From Bacteroidaceae bacterium (lineage in GTDB: Bacteria > Bacteroidota > Bacteroidia > Bacteroidales > Bacteroidaceae): a stretch of DNA of 37,488 bases. Location of the stretch: the NCBI GenBank assembly GCA_017556585.1, contig JAFYMP010000003.1, positions 1-37,488 on the forward strand, read 5' to 3'. This document shows, piece after piece, positions 17,969 through 25,917 of this stretch. Within the stretch, counting starts at the first letter, position 1, and each line of letters opens with the position of its first letter. The position numbers were made by a program, and so were the translations under genes. A model generated the notes under the pieces. That model searched no databases. It was not told the DNA's origin and was given only the letters and a program-made list of their open reading frames with translations.

Positions 17969-19246
17969 TTATCTCAGGAAATGTTGGAATTCCTCTTCTT
18001 CAGCAAATTCAGATGCCAATATTGACAAAATTTCGTCAATCTGTTCTTCCTCCAAATCTGCACTCTCTAACAATATCTCACGTGGAGCACGCAATACCAT
18101 CTTAGCTGTATCCATACCTGCATCATGCAGAGCATCGATAATCCAATCTTCAATATCTCCACGGAAATCATCCAAATATACATCCTCTTCCTGAACTTCG
18201 TCAAGCTGACGGAATACATCGATAGTATAACCGGTAAGCATACTTGCGAGTTTAATATTCAAACCGTTCTTACCAATTGCAAGTGACACCTGGTCTTGAC
18301 GCAGATAAACTTCTGCACGCTTCTCTTCTTCAACAATATTCAGTTCCGATATTCTTGCCGGGCTGAGAGCACGTTTAATAAAGAGTTCTACGTTTGATGT
18401 ATAGTTAATTACATCGATGTTTTCGTTACGAAGTTCGCGAACAATACCGTGAATACGTGAACCCTTAACACCTACACAAGCACCTACAGGATCTATACGG
18501 TCATCGTAAGATTCTACAGCGATTTTTGCTCTTTCACCAGGGATACGAGCAATTCTCTTAATAGTAATAAGACCATCATTAATTTCAGGTACCTCCTGTT
18601 CAAACAGACGCTGTAAGAAAACAGGCGATGTACGGCTTAGCAGAATCTTTGGATTGTTTACATTTTCCACTTTATCTATCACTGCACGTACCGATTCACC
18701 CTTACGGAAGAAGTCAGATGGGATCTGTTCTGTTTTAGGAAGCAACAGTTCATTACCCTCTTCATCAAGCAAAAGAACCTCTTTTTTCCATACCTGATAT
18801 ACTTCAGCAATTATAACTGTACCTACTCTCTCTATATATTTGTTATACAGGCTGTCTTTTTCCAGTTCCAGAATCTTTGATGCCAAAGTTTGACGAAGAG
18901 TTAGAATAGCTCTACGACCAAACAGTGCAAAATCTATAGGTTCTGTAACCTCTTCACCTACTTCAAAGTCGGGGTCAATCTGCGCAGCTTCGCTAAGTGA
19001 AATCTGTGTGTTAGGGTCTTCAACTTCTGTATCTTCAACCACTACACGGGTACGCTGTATTTCACAGTCACCCTTATCCGGATTCACAATAACCGAATAG
19101 TTTTCATCGGTTCCGAACATCTTTGAAATAACATTGCGGAAACTCTCTTCGAGAACATTTACCAAAGTAGCACGGTCAATGTTCTTCTGCTCTTTGAACT
19201 CCTGGAATGTCTCAATCAATGAGATCACCTCTGCTTTCTTAGCCAT
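17969..19246 (-). CDS. nusA: Transcription termination/antitermination factor NusA
   Basis: A 425-residue RNA-polymerase-binding factor that modulates pausing, termination and antitermination. The N-terminal RNAP-binding domain (residues 1-130) includes ALVNVLEESFRN-like sequence and FALFGRRAILTLRQ. An S1 domain (about 130-200) follows with VDKVENVNNPKILLSRTSP at its end, then two KH domains with GACVGVKGSRIHGIVRELR and LAIGKNGLNIKLASMLTGY. The last 70 residues are acidic. It lacks the E. coli-type C-terminal AR repeats, and the length is normal for Bacteroidetes. It starts two bases after the rimP stop, with infB next, the classic nusA-infB order. Confidence 0.97.
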   Translation of the reverse strand: MAKKAEVISLIETFQEFKEQKNIDRATLVNVLEESFRNVISKMFGTDENYSVIVNPDKGDCEIQRTRVVVEDTEVEDPNTQISLSEAAQIDPDFEVGEEVTEPIDFALFGRRAILTLRQTLASKILELEKDSLYNKYIERVGTVIIAEVYQVWKKEVLLLDEEGNELLLPKTEQIPSDFFRKGESVRAVIDKVENVNNPKILLSRTSPVFLQRLFEQEVPEINDGLITIKRIARIPGERAKIAVESYDDRIDPVGACVGVKGSRIHGIVRELRNENIDVINYTSNVELFIKRALSPARISELNIVEEEKRAEVYLRQDQVSLAIGKNGLNIKLASMLTGYTIDVFRQLDEVQEEDVYLDDFRGDIEDWIIDALHDAGMDTAKMVLRAPREILLESADLEEEQIDEILSILASEFAEEEEFQHFLR

Positions 19247-19248
19247 AA

Positions 19249-19719
19249 TTACTTTAAGCTTATTACGTATTTTGTATATTTAATTTCTTCATACTTAAAA
19301 AGCATCTCCACATCCACCAATTTAGGACGCTTTGATCCTTCTACCGTCTGTTTTACCTTAGTTTGCAAAACAAAACCATTTTCGTCGGCACTTACCAAAA
19401 CACCTTTCAGTTTAGTACCACTTTTTGGCAGGACCTCTACTTCGCTGCCCACATGGTTTACATACTGCTGTAAAACCTTGAAAGGCTGCCCAATGCCGGC
19501 AGAACCCACTTCGAGTTCATAGTCTTCAATTTCTCTGTCAAAATTGGATTCAATATGTCTGCTCAACTCTACACAATCGTCTATCCAAACACCTTCCGGG
19601 TGATCTATTTCCACCAAAATTCTGTTGTCTGCACTGACATCAGCATCTACCAAGAAATAACCCTCTTTGGTTTCCAACCACTTTGTTACCAACTCGCGAA
19701 CTTGAAGTTTGTCTATCAT
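19249..19719 (-). CDS. rimP: Ribosome maturation factor RimP
   Basis: A 156-residue cytoplasmic protein needed for maturation of the 30S subunit. The RimP_N fold spans most of the first 80 residues, including ILVEIDHPEGVWIDDCVELSRHIE. The family signature YELEVGSAGIGQPFKVLQQY follows near residues 66-85, where the usual EVSSPG becomes EVGSAG. A small SH3-like C-terminal domain ends the protein. It is the first gene of the rimP-nusA-infB-cvpA-suf-rnhB transcription unit, with a consensus promoter about 70 bases upstream and only two bases before nusA. Confidence 0.93.
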   Translation of the reverse strand: MIDKLQVRELVTKWLETKEGYFLVDADVSADNRILVEIDHPEGVWIDDCVELSRHIESNFDREIEDYELEVGSAGIGQPFKVLQQYVNHVGSEVEVLPKSGTKLKGVLVSADENGFVLQTKVKQTVEGSKRPKLVDVEMLFKYEEIKYTKYVISLK

Positions 19720-19784
19720 ATATTCTATTTTAATAACGAAAAAGAGAGGCTCTCGAGCCCCTCAACACATCATCTAATTCAGTG

Positions 19785-19816
19785 CAAAAGTAGTGATATT
19801 ATATCATTCCCACAAA
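19785..19816 (-). promoter_or_regulatory. Promoter of the rimP-suf operon
   Basis: On the minus strand a TTTG (19813-19816) lies 20 bases before TACTTTTG (19785-19792), which is followed by CAC. This is a complete -33/-7 pair of the Bacteroidetes housekeeping sigma factor with ideal spacing. The -7 box is 65 bases from the rimP start codon. Confidence 0.8.
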
Positions 19817-19998
19817 TTTTTAGAAAAAAAAGTGTGTAACGCAATCACTGCGTCGCACACCCAAACAAAATATGTTATCGTTCATAATGATAATTATGCA
19901 TTCCTATAACAAAACTAACATTAAACATTTCCTATTTATACACTTATGTATTACACCTTATATATAATATGCAAAACAACGACATAGTTAACAAACAA

Positions 19999-20047
19999 TC
20001 AATGGGCAGCATTCTTCACCATCAATGTGAAGAATACCACTCATTGA
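19999..20047 (-). terminator. Hairpin downstream of the fimbrillin operon
   Basis: ATTCTTCAC (20011-20019) pairs with GTGAAGAAT (20027-20035) around a 7-base loop, and the outer TCAATG (19999-20004) pairs with CATTGA (20042-20047). It lies 66 bases past the last fimbrillin stop. The tail on the minus strand is only moderately U-rich (ATTGATTGTTTG), so it is a likely but imperfect terminator. Confidence 0.5.
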
Positions 20048-20112
20048 AACAACCAAAAACTAAATTATTTACCACATCATTTATTTTCATTTTACAAATC
20101 TCATCAATTAGT

Positions 20113-21921
20113 TTAACCCTTTAGTTTTAACCTGAAATACCCCTCAATATATCTTACAGGATTGTATTCAGCTATTCCGCGTACTGTTACCACTATTATA
20201 ATATCGGCAGGAGCCTGATTATAATAATTTATGGTACCATTGTTATCTATTTCCGCATAGCCATCGGCACCCTCCAAGCTCCAGTTCCAATTAGTATAGA
20301 CCTGATCAGGTACCTGCTGATACATATTTTCCGTACATCCTTCAAAAAAGAATCTCGTCATATTTCCATCAAAGAAATATTGAAAATCCATTCTTGATGC
20401 AACTACATCAAAATCAAGACGTCCTCCGGGAGAAAGTTCCTGCGTATATACATTAAATCCGCTAAAGCTGCTGTTGTTATTCACATATATAACAGGACCT
20501 GCAAATCTATCAGTCACATGACACTCTATAATATTTGACGTTCTCCAGCATCTGCTTTCCTGAATAGAACCAGTAAAATTGAGCACAGACGACACCTCAA
20601 ATATCTGTTTTTCTGAATTCCACACTATTCTACCCTTTAAAACACCATCTTTATCATAACATGACATTGAAAATCCCGGAAGGTTCGGATCAGAAGTTTT
20701 AAAGCTACAGGCTTCATCAGGATTATCTGTCACCAGCAGTTGTCCATCTTCATCACAAGTCAGATAGTAAGAAACGGTATTTGTTCCATCTATATCATAA
20801 TTTATTGAGAACTTATCAGGAGTATCATCATTAATATCGTCCGATGACATCCACAGGATTCCCTCATGATGGTTTGATGCAACTGTTTTTACAAATGGTG
20901 TACCTCCATTATAGTCGAATGCCAGAATTTTAGTTCTTGAACCATCTGTAATACTATAAGCATACTCTGATACCGGCGCCTGTATAATACCCGGACCGAA
21001 TGGCCCTAACGGTTCCTGATTATCTATAAATTTCAGCGTAACATTATAAACTGCATCGGAAATGAATTCAGTTATACCGCTATTTATTGTTGCACTCTTT
21101 TCTGCACCATTTTCAGTATAGGTAATAGTCAGTGGCAAATCTGCTCCTGCAGTAAATGGAGCCACTAAAAGATTCGCCACTACATTGGCAGCCTGTTCAA
21201 CTGCCATATTACCTGCAAACAACGAAACAGGATTTCCGCTCAATTCCACTTCACTAAATTCACCATCAGCTCTTTCAGCGTTAAAATTCTGCACATAACT
21301 GCGCAAAGTACCTTCGGACGGTACTCTCTGATTATCTATATTATCGCCTATTGAAATAGAGTGTATTTCAAAAGCCGCATCCCCCTCTTTATATGCTGTA
21401 ATCTTTAGATTTGCCAATATATGATGAAATTTCAAATCTACTCCACCATTATTTATATAGTTTGTTGCGGCACTGTCTGTCAACGCAACTACATAGTCCT
21501 TTGATTCCGCATCATCTGCATCTTGCCATTGTGGAATGCCATTAATAGTAATGCCCTCAAAATCATTCACTGAAACATCATCTGAATTCTCCTGATATGG
21601 GGCGTATGCAATAAACGAATATGCAGTCTGTGTATCCCAATATCTTACAGGCGAATAAGCCCAAGAATCTGATTCAAATGATAATTTCTCATTATTAAAT
21701 ACCAGATACTTATTGTTTTGATTGGAAATCTGTTCTTTATAGCCAAACACACCGATAGAGGTGTTTATTATATTATCTGTGGTAAGTATAGCTTTAGTCT
21801 TATCCACTGACACAGACATTTTAATAGCCATTTCGTTAGAAATGCCATCAGGATTTTCTCTATCGCAACACACAAATAGAGACATTGCCACTACAAATAA
21901 TATTGAATAAAGTTTTTTCAT
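20113..21921 (-). CDS. Large fimbrillin-family lipoprotein, likely minor or tip subunit
   Basis: A 602-residue exported protein. The signal peptide ends in SLFVCC with Cys18/19 as likely lipidation site. The first 300 residues follow the Mfa_like_1/FimA pattern: a strand with the DKTKA motif, NNKYLVFNNEKLSF, then AYSPVRYWDTQTAYSFIAYAP, GVDLKFHHILANLKI and a terminal strand ending near residue 310. The second half, from GPFGPGIIQAPVSE, is extra relative to its neighbours. It is rich in beta strands and aromatic residues, and its last 85 residues (WNWSLEGADGYAEIDNNGTI) resemble a bacterial Ig-like module. In characterised Bacteroidales pili, the large last subunits sit at the tip. I start at ATG 21921, which gives the signal peptide. 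The upstream ATG would add 13 hydrophilic residues. Confidence 0.8.
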   Translation of the reverse strand: MKKLYSILFVVAMSLFVCCDRENPDGISNEMAIKMSVSVDKTKAILTTDNIINTSIGVFGYKEQISNQNNKYLVFNNEKLSFESDSWAYSPVRYWDTQTAYSFIAYAPYQENSDDVSVNDFEGITINGIPQWQDADDAESKDYVVALTDSAATNYINNGGVDLKFHHILANLKITAYKEGDAAFEIHSISIGDNIDNQRVPSEGTLRSYVQNFNAERADGEFSEVELSGNPVSLFAGNMAVEQAANVVANLLVAPFTAGADLPLTITYTENGAEKSATINSGITEFISDAVYNVTLKFIDNQEPLGPFGPGIIQAPVSEYAYSITDGSRTKILAFDYNGGTPFVKTVASNHHEGILWMSSDDINDDTPDKFSINYDIDGTNTVSYYLTCDEDGQLLVTDNPDEACSFKTSDPNLPGFSMSCYDKDGVLKGRIVWNSEKQIFEVSSVLNFTGSIQESRCWRTSNIIECHVTDRFAGPVIYVNNNSSFSGFNVYTQELSPGGRLDFDVVASRMDFQYFFDGNMTRFFFEGCTENMYQQVPDQVYTNWNWSLEGADGYAEIDNNGTINYYNQAPADIIIVVTVRGIAEYNPVRYIEGYFRLKLKG

Positions 21922-22000
21922 ATTCCAATCATTTTTCTCTTTGTGACCGGAAGGAGACATTCAACCCCAACCGGCCTATTTCATCTGTTAGATACTACAA

Positions 22001-23521
22001 TTAGTTTGCAATATCATAGTTAACATCGTATTCTTCAACCCAGTCAATAACTTCGGCAGAGAATTCAATGTATGATACTTCCTGTTCTTTTTCAGGAGTA
22101 ATTACACCTGTATCAGGATCTTTTTCAAGCTGACGCCAATCATCAGGAACATTATCGCCATCTGTATCAACATAAACCAGAATAACATCCTTATCTTCAG
22201 GGTTGTTAGCATCACCGTCGGTAGGATTGCTGTTAGTTGAATTAGGATCAACAGGAACAGTTACTGTGCCACCATCCTGGTCAACATCATCAATCTTACC
22301 ATCATTGTCGCGGTCAATACCACCTTCCAGTTTACCATCGCCATCAATGTCTTCCCAAGCAACAGGATACTCTTTTGTTTCGCCTTCATCTATCTGACCA
22401 TCGCCATTTTCGTCTTCCCAAACTGTGATGTGATTTGGATCATCAGGATTATAGTTAGAACCTTCGTTCTTCTCCTTATCACCACCATTATCAGAACCAT
22501 CCCAATCAACATCCCATTTACGGGTTGTCAGTTCAGGATTGATAGCCATAACGTAGTTGTACTTGTTGTTTGGCAACCATTCGTAGATAGGCAGAGCCTC
22601 TGTAGATGACTTACTTACGCCCTTAATGCTTGATAAACGCAGGCTCTTGCTCATTGTTACAGATGTATTGTCTTCATAAGAGATCTTGTATGTGATGTTG
22701 ATTACAGGATCCTTTTCATCTGAATCATTGTGGAAGAAGAGTGTCTGAGGCATAAGCAGCATATCAACTGCAACACCCTGATTCTCTTTGGTCAGAGCCA
22801 TTGTAGATGTTCCTACACCAGGGAAATTATAATATGTACCCTCAATTACTTCCCAAGCACCTTTTGCTTCGTGGTTGTTTACCCAGCCTGTCTGAGTATA
22901 TGAACCCTTGTTTGCAAGACGCTCTACATCAAATCTCAGAATATCAATACTGCTGATACCCTCCATATTAACATTTGGAGCAACCTTTGCATAGAAGTTT
23001 ACATTACTCAAGATGTGGTTGAAGTTCATGTGAACTGTGTTGAACGGATTTGTATAATTGCGCTGTGCAATCATAAGATCCTGTTGTTCAGCAATTGCAT
23101 CTTTCACTGTATAGTTTTCAACTGATATCATTTTGGTTTCTGCATCAAATGTGTAGAGTCCCTCTGCTGCGTATGGGAAGAAACCGTAGAAATCGTATTC
23201 TGATTCGCTTACCCAAGGCTTTTTAGGACTGTAGGTCCATACACCTGCTTCGCTATCAGTACATTCTACCATCTGGTTGTTGAAAACAGCCTCCACTACA
23301 TCGCCGGTCTTCTGGAATCCATAGACTGCCATCTGTGAACCTACAGGGAACGACTGACCTACTCCTAACGAAGTACGTGTTGGGTTTTCAACAAAAGCAT
23401 TTGAGAACTCAATCAGATTTGAATAATCATTCGTGTTTTCTTTAATGTTTTCAAGCATAGCACTATCTGAGCAACCTGCTGCAAGCAGTGCCAAACCTAA
23501 AAATTGCAAACTTTTTTTCAT
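22001..23521 (-). CDS. Fimbrillin-family lipoprotein with EF-hand-like calcium loops
   Basis: A 506-residue exported protein. The signal peptide MKKSLQFLGLALLAAGC gives lipidation at Cys17. Residues about 30-345 are a fimbrillin (Mfa-like) unit with NPTRTSLGVG, WTYSPKKPWVSESEYDFYGF, NTVHMNFNHILSNVNFYA and a strand ending in MAINPELTTRKW. A strongly acidic C-terminal region follows with four calcium-loop-like repeats: DENGDGQIDEGE at 370-381, DIDGDGKLEGG at 391, DRDNDGKIDDVD at 403 and DTDGDNVPDDW at 452. The first matches the canonical 12-residue EF-hand spacing, and the last matches thrombospondin type 3 repeats. The final 35 residues may form the closing strand. It lies in the middle of the pilus operon. 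Its separate upstream gap contains a GC-rich hairpin. Confidence 0.83.
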   Translation of the reverse strand: MKKSLQFLGLALLAAGCSDSAMLENIKENTNDYSNLIEFSNAFVENPTRTSLGVGQSFPVGSQMAVYGFQKTGDVVEAVFNNQMVECTDSEAGVWTYSPKKPWVSESEYDFYGFFPYAAEGLYTFDAETKMISVENYTVKDAIAEQQDLMIAQRNYTNPFNTVHMNFNHILSNVNFYAKVAPNVNMEGISSIDILRFDVERLANKGSYTQTGWVNNHEAKGAWEVIEGTYYNFPGVGTSTMALTKENQGVAVDMLLMPQTLFFHNDSDEKDPVINITYKISYEDNTSVTMSKSLRLSSIKGVSKSSTEALPIYEWLPNNKYNYVMAINPELTTRKWDVDWDGSDNGGDKEKNEGSNYNPDDPNHITVWEDENGDGQIDEGETKEYPVAWEDIDGDGKLEGGIDRDNDGKIDDVDQDGGTVTVPVDPNSTNSNPTDGDANNPEDKDVILVYVDTDGDNVPDDWRQLEKDPDTGVITPEKEQEVSYIEFSAEVIDWVEEYDVNYDIAN

Positions 23522-23561
23522 CTTTTTAAAATCGTTATTTATATAGTTAATAATATTTTTC

Positions 23562-23606
23562 AAACCTCGGTACGGTATGAGCTCACGCCCGTCCGTACCT
23601 TGGTTT
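23562..23606 (-). promoter_or_regulatory. GC-rich hairpin between fimbrillin genes
   Basis: GGTACGG (23569-23575) pairs with CCGTACC (23593-23599), extended after two mismatches by AAACC (23562-23566) and GGTTT (23602-23606). It sits in the 98-base gap between two fimbrillin genes. In the direction of transcription it is not followed by a U-run, so an RNA-processing or mRNA-stability element is more likely than a terminator. Confidence 0.5.
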
Positions 23607-23619
23607 TCTGTTTTTGCTT

Positions 23620-24729
23620 TTAATTTTCTTTTATTGATTCGTTAACCTCTAAATTACTATTATTATCATCCTGCCATACGTATGCATCGGCATCAAATTC
23701 AATTGCAGAAGCACCAATAGTTATGTAAAGATTGTTTTGGTAACCTTCCTGGAACGCAAGAGAATTGTTCTCAGTAACCCCAAACAAAGCGGCTAAATTG
23801 TAATAGGCATAGAAATTCTCATTATCTATTGTATAGTTGATATATAAATAAGGAGTTTCTTCTTTACCAGTTCCATCAAGTGCGACCTCTGAATATTCAG
23901 CCTCTTGTGGAATCAACAATCCCTGATATACAAACTTGTTTTCTGCAGTAATAGCAACAGTATTTGTTGTAGCATCTTCTACCGCATTAACAAGAGTTAC
24001 TACATCAGAACCTTCAGTTGATAAAGCCCAACGATCATTTTCATTAAATGAACCCTTAGATACAATTCCACCAATCTTTAGAGAATTCAGTGTCATAGTT
24101 TGACCATCTTCCAGACCATCACATTTAACACCTACATTCAATCGGGAAAGGATATGATTAAACTTAAAATCAACTCGTGCTTTTGCAGACTGTGTAGTCA
24201 TACCTCTTTCTATTGCATCTGCAATCATCAAATCAGTTTCAACTTCTACGAAAGATATTGATGCATCAGGTTTTTGAGCTGTTTCTACTGCAAGAGATTT
24301 ACCTTCTGCTACAAATTCTTCAATTTCAAAGATTCTGTCGGTTTCATTAAAAGAGAAGCCATCATTACCTACAGGAACAGCTGCATAGAAATTATATTTT
24401 GAAGCAACCTTATCCCAGAACTTCTTTGGTGAATATGTCCATGAATCTGAATTCTCCACATAGTTTACAGACTGAGCGTTGAAAACCTTCTGATCTTCAT
24501 TCGCACCGGTCTCTTCATTCTTAACGGTCTTCCAGCCATATACAGTAAACTCTGTATAGTACTTTTCCAAACCTACTGTAGTAGCATCGGCTTTAGTGCC
24601 AACAGCTTTCTGAGTATAAGTTGAAAAATCTATTTCAACCTGCTCTGCTGCAATGTTCTCACGAACTGAATCGTTAGAACATGCAGTAAGAGTAGCAACA
24701 GTTGCTAATATTAATAGGCTTTTTTTCAT
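23620..24729 (-). CDS. Fimbrillin-family lipoprotein (paralogue of the preceding gene)
   Basis: A 369-residue exported pilin-like protein. The signal peptide is MKKSLLILATVATLTAC with Cys17 as lipidated residue. It has the fimbrillin pattern: SNDSVRENIAAEQVEIDFST, a conserved GTKAD in the first strand, SWTYSPKKFWDKVASKYNFYA, DLMIADAIERG, ARVDFKFNHILSRLNVGVK and the closing FQEGYQNNLYITIGASAIEF. It resembles its upstream neighbour (24751-25860) along its whole length, including identical NDSVRENIA and NNLYITIGA blocks, so the two arose by duplication. The start at 24729 is chosen because the alternative ATG five codons earlier only adds a hydrophilic leader. Confidence 0.87.
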   Translation of the reverse strand: MKKSLLILATVATLTACSNDSVRENIAAEQVEIDFSTYTQKAVGTKADATTVGLEKYYTEFTVYGWKTVKNEETGANEDQKVFNAQSVNYVENSDSWTYSPKKFWDKVASKYNFYAAVPVGNDGFSFNETDRIFEIEEFVAEGKSLAVETAQKPDASISFVEVETDLMIADAIERGMTTQSAKARVDFKFNHILSRLNVGVKCDGLEDGQTMTLNSLKIGGIVSKGSFNENDRWALSTEGSDVVTLVNAVEDATTNTVAITAENKFVYQGLLIPQEAEYSEVALDGTGKEETPYLYINYTIDNENFYAYYNLAALFGVTENNSLAFQEGYQNNLYITIGASAIEFDADAYVWQDDNNSNLEVNESIKEN

Positions 24730-24750
24730 AATTATCAGTTTCATAAAATA

Positions 24751-25860
24751 TTACTGAACCTCTAAATTACCTCCAGGAGTCTGTGTTGCCCATTCGTAAA
24801 CCTGAGCATCAAAGTTGATTGCAGCAGCACCTATTGTAATATATAGGTTATTCTGCCAACCTTCATTAAATGCAAGAGGGGTTTCTGCAGTTGCGCCAAA
24901 AAGACCTGCAAGGTTGTAATAATAGCTATATGACTGCTCATTTGATTCACCAGTCTTAATAGTGTACTGAATATTCAGATAAGGTGCAGTTTCACCTGAA
25001 GTACCATCTAAATTGATTGATTCATAAGCTGCAGTTTGTGGAATAACCAAACCCTGATAAACAAACTGCTTGTTTGCATTCACAACAACATCATTATTAG
25101 AAGCGTCTTTAACTGCTGTTATTGCATAAGTTCCATCAACAGCAAGATTATTCCAACGTGCAGTTGAACCGGCAGTAGAAGCTGCAGCTAAGCTCTCGTC
25201 AAACGAACCTTTATTATTCATACCATTCACTGTAAGACTTTTCAAAGTAACAGTACCTTCTGAAATTGATGTGCTGATAGCAATATTAAATCTTGACAGA
25301 ATGTGATTGAATGTAAAGTTAACAGCTTCTGTTGTAAAAGCAGTATGATTATCAATATCAGTTGCAATCATCAAATCTTCTGTACCAAATACTGCAGCTG
25401 CATCAGGAGTTTCACGTGTAGCTAAAGCCAATGAAGTACCAGTTACAGTGAAATTAGAAATAGTGTAATACTTACCTTTAGTTGCATCATTAGCAAAAGT
25501 CCAAGTTGCAGTCTGTGGAGCAGCTGCATAGAATGAATATTTTGATGCTGATTTATCCCAATAGCTTACAGGAGAATAGCCCCACTTGGAATCTGCATAA
25601 GTAACCAACTGATTTGCAAACACCTGAGTTTCTGTAGTAGCAACGGTTTTAAAGCCGTTAACAACGAAGTTCTGATGATATGCCTCAAGATTCTTTAAAG
25701 TTTCTGCAGTTGAATTGTCTGCTTTAGAAGCTACAGGTTTCTGAATATAGGTTGAGAAACCTATTTCTACCTGATCGTCAGCTATATTTTCGCGAACTGA
25801 ATCGTTTGTACATGCAGCGAACAAAGCTGCTGTTGCTAAAAATAAAACACTCTTTTTCAT
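24751..25860 (-). CDS. Fimbrillin-family lipoprotein, probable pilus shaft subunit
   Basis: A 369-residue exported protein of the FimA/Mfa-like family. The signal peptide MKKSVLFLATAALFAAC gives lipidation at Cys17. Recognisable elements are NDSVRENIADDQVEIGFST, ASKAD in the first strand, KWGYSPVSYWDKSASKYSFY, DLMIATDIDNH, VNFTFNHILSRFNIAIS and the closing strand WQNNLYITIGAAAINFD. In known type V pili, lipidated pilins are exported, cut after a basic residue in the first strand, and polymerise by strand exchange. The KAD position here would be compatible with such a cut (inference). Only 21 bases separate it from its paralogue downstream. Confidence 0.87.
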   Translation of the reverse strand: MKKSVLFLATAALFAACTNDSVRENIADDQVEIGFSTYIQKPVASKADNSTAETLKNLEAYHQNFVVNGFKTVATTETQVFANQLVTYADSKWGYSPVSYWDKSASKYSFYAAAPQTATWTFANDATKGKYYTISNFTVTGTSLALATRETPDAAAVFGTEDLMIATDIDNHTAFTTEAVNFTFNHILSRFNIAISTSISEGTVTLKSLTVNGMNNKGSFDESLAAASTAGSTARWNNLAVDGTYAITAVKDASNNDVVVNANKQFVYQGLVIPQTAAYESINLDGTSGETAPYLNIQYTIKTGESNEQSYSYYYNLAGLFGATAETPLAFNEGWQNNLYITIGAAAINFDAQVYEWATQTPGGNLEVQ

Positions 25861-25917
25861 AATTCTATAATTTTTTATTTAGTTTTTGGTTTTGTTTAAT
25901 TCGTCTCCTTAAGTTTA

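Larger units (their letters stand above)
19720..20112. other. Intergenic region upstream of rimP, downstream of the pilus operon
   Basis: A 393-base AT-rich gap between two minus-strand units. It contains the rimP promoter (19785-19816) and a hairpin near 20000-20047. The intervening 19820-19998 is AT-rich with no open frame or RNA fold that I can support. Confidence 0.6.

Noticed and set aside
21922-22000. CCGG-containing hairpin between the two last fimbrillin genes
   Set aside because: Only a 4-bp stem can be formed, too short to support a terminator or attenuator call.
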